Below, piece by piece: positions 6,478-9,306 of a stretch of DNA of 9,306 nt (position 1 is its first letter; every line of letters starts with the position of its first letter). Origin of the DNA: Euryarchaeota archaeon UBA59 (GTDB taxonomy: Archaea; Thermoplasmatota; Poseidoniia; Poseidoniales; Thalassarchaeaceae). A model generated the notes under the pieces. That model saw only the letters and a program-made list of their open reading frames with translations, did no database searches and was not told where the DNA came from. Location: contig DAVI01000018.1 in assembly GCA_002505495.1 (NCBI GenBank), positions 14,304 to 23,609 of the forward strand, in the 5' to 3' direction. The position numbers and the translations under genes are program-made.

Positions 6478-7923
6478 ATGGCCGACCCCATCGAGCGCGA
6501 GGTTGAACTTCAACATTCAGCAGGACGTACAGAACAGTGGAAATCTGAAGGACTACAGGGGCTTTCCGTGGTTCTGCCGGCAACCGTTTACCCGCCACGC
6601 GAGGATACCGATCTGCTCGACAGATGCGTCGCATCTCTCGGCTCTGGTAAAGGGTGTAGATTGCTTGAATTGGGGACGGGAAGTGGAGTGGTCGCAATCG
6701 GTTCTGCTCTGAGGGGTTGGGAGGTCACCTGCTGTGATGTGAATCCTCTTGCAGTCGCCGCTGCTAGAGGCAACGCTGCTGCAGCTGGGGTCGAAATAAC
6801 GGTGAATGAAGGTGGGCTCGACGAATCTGGGGACTTGGCATTAGAAGGGCCATTCGACGTGATTCTCTGGAATCTCCCCTATCTCGATCCACCGGCCGAC
6901 GGAGAGGCGAGGCTGGGGCCTCTCGAGGATGCAGGTTTGGTCGACCTTCCTGATGACACGGGTTGGGGGGGTCGGTTGTTGACAGCACTCGAGAACGACC
7001 CCCAACTCCTGAGTGATGATGGGATGGTGATTCTCCTCCACACCAACAACGTCCGCGGAGACCTCCTCCAAACCCTATGGCGAACTCAAGGATGGGCGAC
7101 ACGAATAATGGCAGACAGGAGGCTTGGAGGAGATGAGAGGCTGACCTGCTTCGCCGCATGGAAGCCCTTTGGGGGGCGAGAAATCGAAGTCCGAGATTCT
7201 GTCGACTCCACCAACCGACGATTGTTGCATGAGGGAGGAGATGAAGGGCGCTGTTTGGTCGCATCTGCACAGACCGCCGGCAGAGGGCAGCGGCAACGAC
7301 AGTGGGCCTCCCACCCCGGTGACTTCACAGGAAGTTGGGCCATCCCTGACTTGGGTAAGCCAGGTGACTTGCAGCTAGACGCAGCGGTCGCGGTTGCAGA
7401 TGTAATCGCCTGTGTACTAAACGAACCTCTGCCTTCTGCCCACTGGACCAACGCCGGCAATATCGTCAAGTCGGGTCTCGAGGTTCGCTGGCCGAACGAC
7501 CTCTGGCATGCCGGAGGGAAATTGGCCGGAGTGTTGGTCGAAGGGCAGCAGCAGGGTGCGGAGCTGAGGGTCGTGCTCGGAATCGGCGTCAACTTCCGAG
7601 CGAGGAAAGAAGCGGATTTCCCTACTTCCAGCCTAGAGGAACTTGTCGGCGGGGAGGTTTCTCAAACAGAGTTCTGCCGAGTCATTGACGCCTCGGTCGC
7701 CTCACATTTTGAGAACAAGAGATGGTTGGGGTTTCCTTGTAAACCATCCCGCAGGCGACAATATTGGGCGCTCCTCTCAGGCCATCTTGGAGTTGGGACT
7801 CAGCTGCTCGTCAATGGCCGCTCGACGATTCCGTCGAGCCTTGCGGAAGGGGGGGAGCTGAAATCTATCGACAACGGTCAAGAGATTATGGTGAGCAGCA
7901 GTTACGAGCGCGCCTGGGAGTGA
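6478..7923 (+). CDS. Fusion of Mtq2/HemK-like methyltransferase and biotin-protein ligase
   Basis: One uninterrupted frame of 481 residues holds two enzymes. Residues about 35-230 form a class I SAM methyltransferase of the HemK/Mtq2 type (protein-glutamine methylation of release factor is the known role): VYPPREDTDLL (37-47), SAM-binding ELGTGSG (64-70), CDVNP (86-90) and NLPY (132-135) in place of the usual NPPY. Residues about 235-481 form a BirA-type ligase, which activates biotin with ATP and attaches it to carboxylase carrier lysines: SVDSTN (241-246), GRGQRQRQW (268-276), RWPND (337-341), GGKLAGVLVEG (346-356), LGIGVNF, and a C-terminal domain ending in GGELKSIDNGQEIMV. No N-terminal helix-turn-helix repressor domain is present, so it should not regulate as E. 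coli BirA does. The ATG has only GAGG at a short 3-base spacing upstream, so the start is plausible but not strongly supported. Both domains appear full length; substrates are inferred. Confidence 0.9.
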   Translation: MADPIEREVELQHSAGRTEQWKSEGLQGLSVVLPATVYPPREDTDLLDRCVASLGSGKGCRLLELGTGSGVVAIGSALRGWEVTCCDVNPLAVAAARGNAAAAGVEITVNEGGLDESGDLALEGPFDVILWNLPYLDPPADGEARLGPLEDAGLVDLPDDTGWGGRLLTALENDPQLLSDDGMVILLHTNNVRGDLLQTLWRTQGWATRIMADRRLGGDERLTCFAAWKPFGGREIEVRDSVDSTNRRLLHEGGDEGRCLVASAQTAGRGQRQRQWASHPGDFTGSWAIPDLGKPGDLQLDAAVAVADVIACVLNEPLPSAHWTNAGNIVKSGLEVRWPNDLWHAGGKLAGVLVEGQQQGAELRVVLGIGVNFRARKEADFPTSSLEELVGGEVSQTEFCRVIDASVASHFENKRWLGFPCKPSRRRQYWALLSGHLGVGTQLLVNGRSTIPSSLAEGGELKSIDNGQEIMVSSSYERAWE

Positions 7924-7927
7924 GGAG

Positions 7928-8464
7928 CTACTCGCCGGCAATCGCCTCATCGATGTCTCTGTCACCAGATTCGGGCTCTTGGAGGCGGCGCCAGACACCC
8001 CATACAAGGAGAATGAGCGAGAAGATTGGCAGGAGGAACTGGATCGGCAATTGTCTCACCACCTTCACCTGTACTTCGTGAACACCAGTTCCAGTCATTT
8101 CGATGTCGTAATTCCCACCTTCCTCGACATCAATACTGATGGTGAAGGTATCACCTGACACCTCCCCTTGAGAACCGCTGGCAACATTCTCGCCCGCCTC
8201 GTTCAAGACCCGGACGGATTGAATCGCACAAGGTTGTGAGTCGTTGGTGCAGACTGCAACGGCAGAAATTTGGATTTCATCGTTTGAACCGAGGATTCCG
8301 ACTCGGACCGAGCGAGCATCGACGACACCCGCTGCCTCATCGAAATCGATTCTCATCGGAAGCGCGAACATCGATATTACGATGGCGCCTACCAACCCAA
8401 TTGCTCCGACTATGATGGCGATGTCGTGAGGGTTGACCTCGATTGACCCGCCACCCCCAGCCAT
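7928..8464 (-). CDS. Two-pass membrane protein of unknown function
   Basis: I do not recognise the family. The 178 residues show a short Gly-rich N-terminus, a hydrophobic segment at about 15-36 and a second at about 141-158, followed by RR and an acidic tail (EPESGDRDIDEAIAGE). The roughly 100 residues between them look beta-rich with alternating polar and hydrophobic residues (for example DTFTISIDVEEGGNYDIEM) and contain C72 and C79, a possible disulfide pair. The positive residues after the second segment suggest a cytoplasmic C-terminus, with the middle domain outside the membrane. No Shine-Dalgarno site precedes the ATG at 8464, so it may be leaderless. The gene is convergent with the methyltransferase-ligase gene; only 4 bases separate their stop codons. 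The regular topology argues for a real gene; its role cannot be read from the sequence. Confidence 0.8.
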   Translation of the reverse strand: MAGGGGSIEVNPHDIAIIVGAIGLVGAIVISMFALPMRIDFDEAAGVVDARSVRVGILGSNDEIQISAVAVCTNDSQPCAIQSVRVLNEAGENVASGSQGEVSGDTFTISIDVEEGGNYDIEMTGTGVHEVQVKVVRQLPIQFLLPIFSLILLVWGVWRRLQEPESGDRDIDEAIAGE

Positions 8465-8610
8465 GTGTCGGCGAGATGAGACGGCATCATCAAGGTGGCC
8501 CTCGCTAAGACTCGACTCAACCTACACTGAGCGGACACCTCTTCAGGCGAAGAAAGCGGATTTCGCGCATCTATGCAATCGCTTCAATGCCGCACGACAT
8601 CCTTCGGCAA

Positions 8611-8709
8611 TTGCACCGACTAAAGTCTTAAATCCTGTTCGATTGAACAGTCTCATCCTGAGAAAGTGTACATTTACTCAACTTTCAGGACTTTTGTTGT
8701 ACCGACTAA
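8611..8709. repeat. AT-rich island bracketed by direct repeats, with internal inverted repeats
   Basis: Within the non-coding 8465-8833 region, TTGCACCGACTAA (8611-8623) recurs as TTGTACCGACTAA (8697-8709), one mismatch in 13 and offset 86 bases. Each copy is soon followed by CTTAA (8627 and 8718). Between them lie the perfect palindrome CTGTTC-GATT-GAACAG (8635-8650) and a hairpin in which TCCTGAGAAAGT (8656-8667) pairs with ACTTTCAGGA (8681-8690) leaving a 2-base bulge, followed by the T-rich CTTTTGTTGT. The stretch is richer in A and T than its surroundings. It could be a control region of the downstream flavoprotein gene, a small RNA gene, or a remnant of a small mobile element. Bases 8465-8610 show no recognisable element. 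Confidence 0.5.
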
Positions 8710-8743
8710 TGTGAATGCTTAAGGACAGCCCGCGCTGGCAGGA

Positions 8744-8759
8744 GCCCCCGTAGGGGGGC
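8744..8759 (+). repeat. GC-rich hairpin in the leader of the flavoprotein gene
   Basis: GCCCCC-GTAG-GGGGGC forms a perfect 6-base-pair stem with a 4-base loop. It lies just before the in-frame ATG at 8765 and 74 bases before the preferred start at 8834. No T-run follows it, so an intrinsic terminator is unlikely. If transcribed it would form a stable leader hairpin. Confidence 0.45.
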
Positions 8760-8819
8760 GAGTCATGCAGGCACTCGAGCATCATGGGGGAGAGGCGATG
8801 GCATCCGGTTCCGGTGGTG

Positions 8820-8824
8820 GGAGG
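8820..8824 (+). promoter_or_regulatory. Shine-Dalgarno site favouring the flavoprotein start at 8834
   Basis: GGAGG lies 9 bases before the ATG at 8834. The in-frame ATGs at 8765 and 8798 have G-rich but less well-placed sequences before them, and the residues they would add (MASGSGGGRALT for the nearer one) look like translated leader. Confidence 0.5.
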
Positions 8825-8833
8825 GCGCTCACG

Positions 8834-9306
8834 ATGAGCGAGTTCGCCAGCCGCGCAAGAGAACGGGCAGACAACTACCATCGCTACCACATCGAGGCGC
8901 TGGATACACCTGACCGGCAGCCTCTGCCAAACAGGTTTCTAGTAAAAGTCGGGAAGGTCGGACTTGCCAAGTTCATCATCTCGGAGCTCTTCCAGTATTG
9001 GGGGAAGTGGGATGTCATCACCTCACGCCCCTGCACCTACGGCGTCTTCTCAGGACCGGTTGGTGGGTTCTCCCCCCGTCCACACCTCTGCGTGGGTTGC
9101 CTCAGGTGCACGGTCCAACACCCGGAGTTCACTACAGTCGAGCACAATCCAGAGAGGGCGGCGATGGGCGACCGCTTCCTCAGCCAGAAACTCATCGAGA
9201 CAATCGACGAGGAGGCTCGCAAAGGCTCAGTGCCAGTGCGGGGGCAGGGCTACCGTGGCCGATTTGGTGGCCCGGGATGGGATGGCATGTTCACCGACAT
9301 GTCTGA
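8834..9306 (+). CDS. Probable FMN-binding glutamate-synthase-like flavoprotein, N-terminal part, cut by window edge
   Basis: The frame stays open for 157 codons and leaves the window without a stop. Visible features: an N-terminal helix rich in Arg and Glu (SEFASRARERADNY), a segment RPCTYGVFSGPVGGFSPRPH, a cysteine cluster C86-x2-C89-x2-C92 with C67 nearby, and GYRGRFGGPGWDGMFTDMS at about 139-157. From memory the last segment resembles the start of archaeal proteins annotated as FMN-binding glutamate synthase family, which have a glutamate-synthase-like flavin barrel. The barrel itself would lie outside the window, so this rests on motif recall only. The cysteines could hold an iron-sulfur cluster. 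The true start may be 8765, 8798 or 8834; 8834 is chosen for its Shine-Dalgarno site. The alternative is another iron-sulfur flavoprotein oxidoreductase of the same fold. Coding status is confident, function moderately so. Confidence 0.6.
   Translation, partial: MSEFASRARERADNYHRYHIEALDTPDRQPLPNRFLVKVGKVGLAKFIISELFQYWGKWDVITSRPCTYGVFSGPVGGFSPRPHLCVGCLRCTVQHPEFTTVEHNPERAAMGDRFLSQKLIETIDEEARKGSVPVRGQGYRGRFGGPGWDGMFTDMS

Noticed and set aside
7086..7592. Minus-strand open frame of 168 codons opposite the fusion gene
   Set aside because: It is antisense to the clearly recognisable biotin-ligase domain, Pro/Ser-rich and without any motif.
8656..8699. Intrinsic terminator of a plus-strand gene
   Set aside because: No plus-strand gene ends just upstream, so a terminator has no obvious client; it is kept only as a hairpin within the structured island.
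8433..8714. Plus-strand open frame of 93 codons in the intergenic region
   Set aside because: It overlaps the start of the membrane protein gene, shows no family motif or Shine-Dalgarno site, has a composition unlike a real protein, and crosses the repeat island.

Overview
The window looks like part of a euryarchaeal chromosome. The left two thirds carry an RNA polymerase operon in the usual archaeal order (rpoH, rpoB, rpoA1) on the minus strand, preceded by a tRNA-Lys(UUU) gene without an encoded CCA. Shine-Dalgarno sites of archaeal type precede the polymerase genes, one of them (GAGGTGATC) an exact complement of the usual archaeal 16S rRNA 3' end. RpoB is a single unsplit chain, unlike the split B'/B'' genes of most methanogens and haloarchaea. 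With moderate GC and acidic proteins, this fits the Thermoplasmatota side of the Euryarchaeota, perhaps planktonic Marine Group II (Poseidoniales). That placement is inference from memory, not a search.

Layout: 1-1871 (minus) is the N-terminal 623 codons of rpoA1, cut by the window edge within the catalytic NADFDGD region. 1876-5553 (minus) is complete rpoB. 5567-6154 (minus) is rpoH with a long N-terminal extension. 6208-6281 (minus) is tRNA-Lys. 6282-6477 is a divergent intergenic region with inverted repeats. 6478-7923 (plus) encodes a fusion of an Mtq2/HemK-like methyltransferase with a biotin-protein ligase. 7928-8464 (minus) is a small two-pass membrane protein of unknown function, convergent with the fusion gene and 4 bases from it. 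8465-8833 is non-coding and contains an AT-rich island bracketed by direct repeats with internal inverted repeats. 8834-9306 (plus) is the start of a probable FMN-binding glutamate-synthase-like flavoprotein with a cysteine cluster, cut by the window edge.

The most notable signals are within the polymerase. RpoA' has an insertion of roughly 125-130 residues with four cysteines just upstream of the active-site block. RpoB has lost three of the four zinc-ligand cysteines near its C-terminus and has Gln where the nearly universal Glu-Asp pair of the active centre is expected. RpoH has about 94 extra N-terminal residues, where archaeal RpoH is normally only the short assembly domain. No transposon, CRISPR array or defence system was seen. 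The novelty here is remodelling of core machinery, an unusual gene fusion and two structured intergenic regions.
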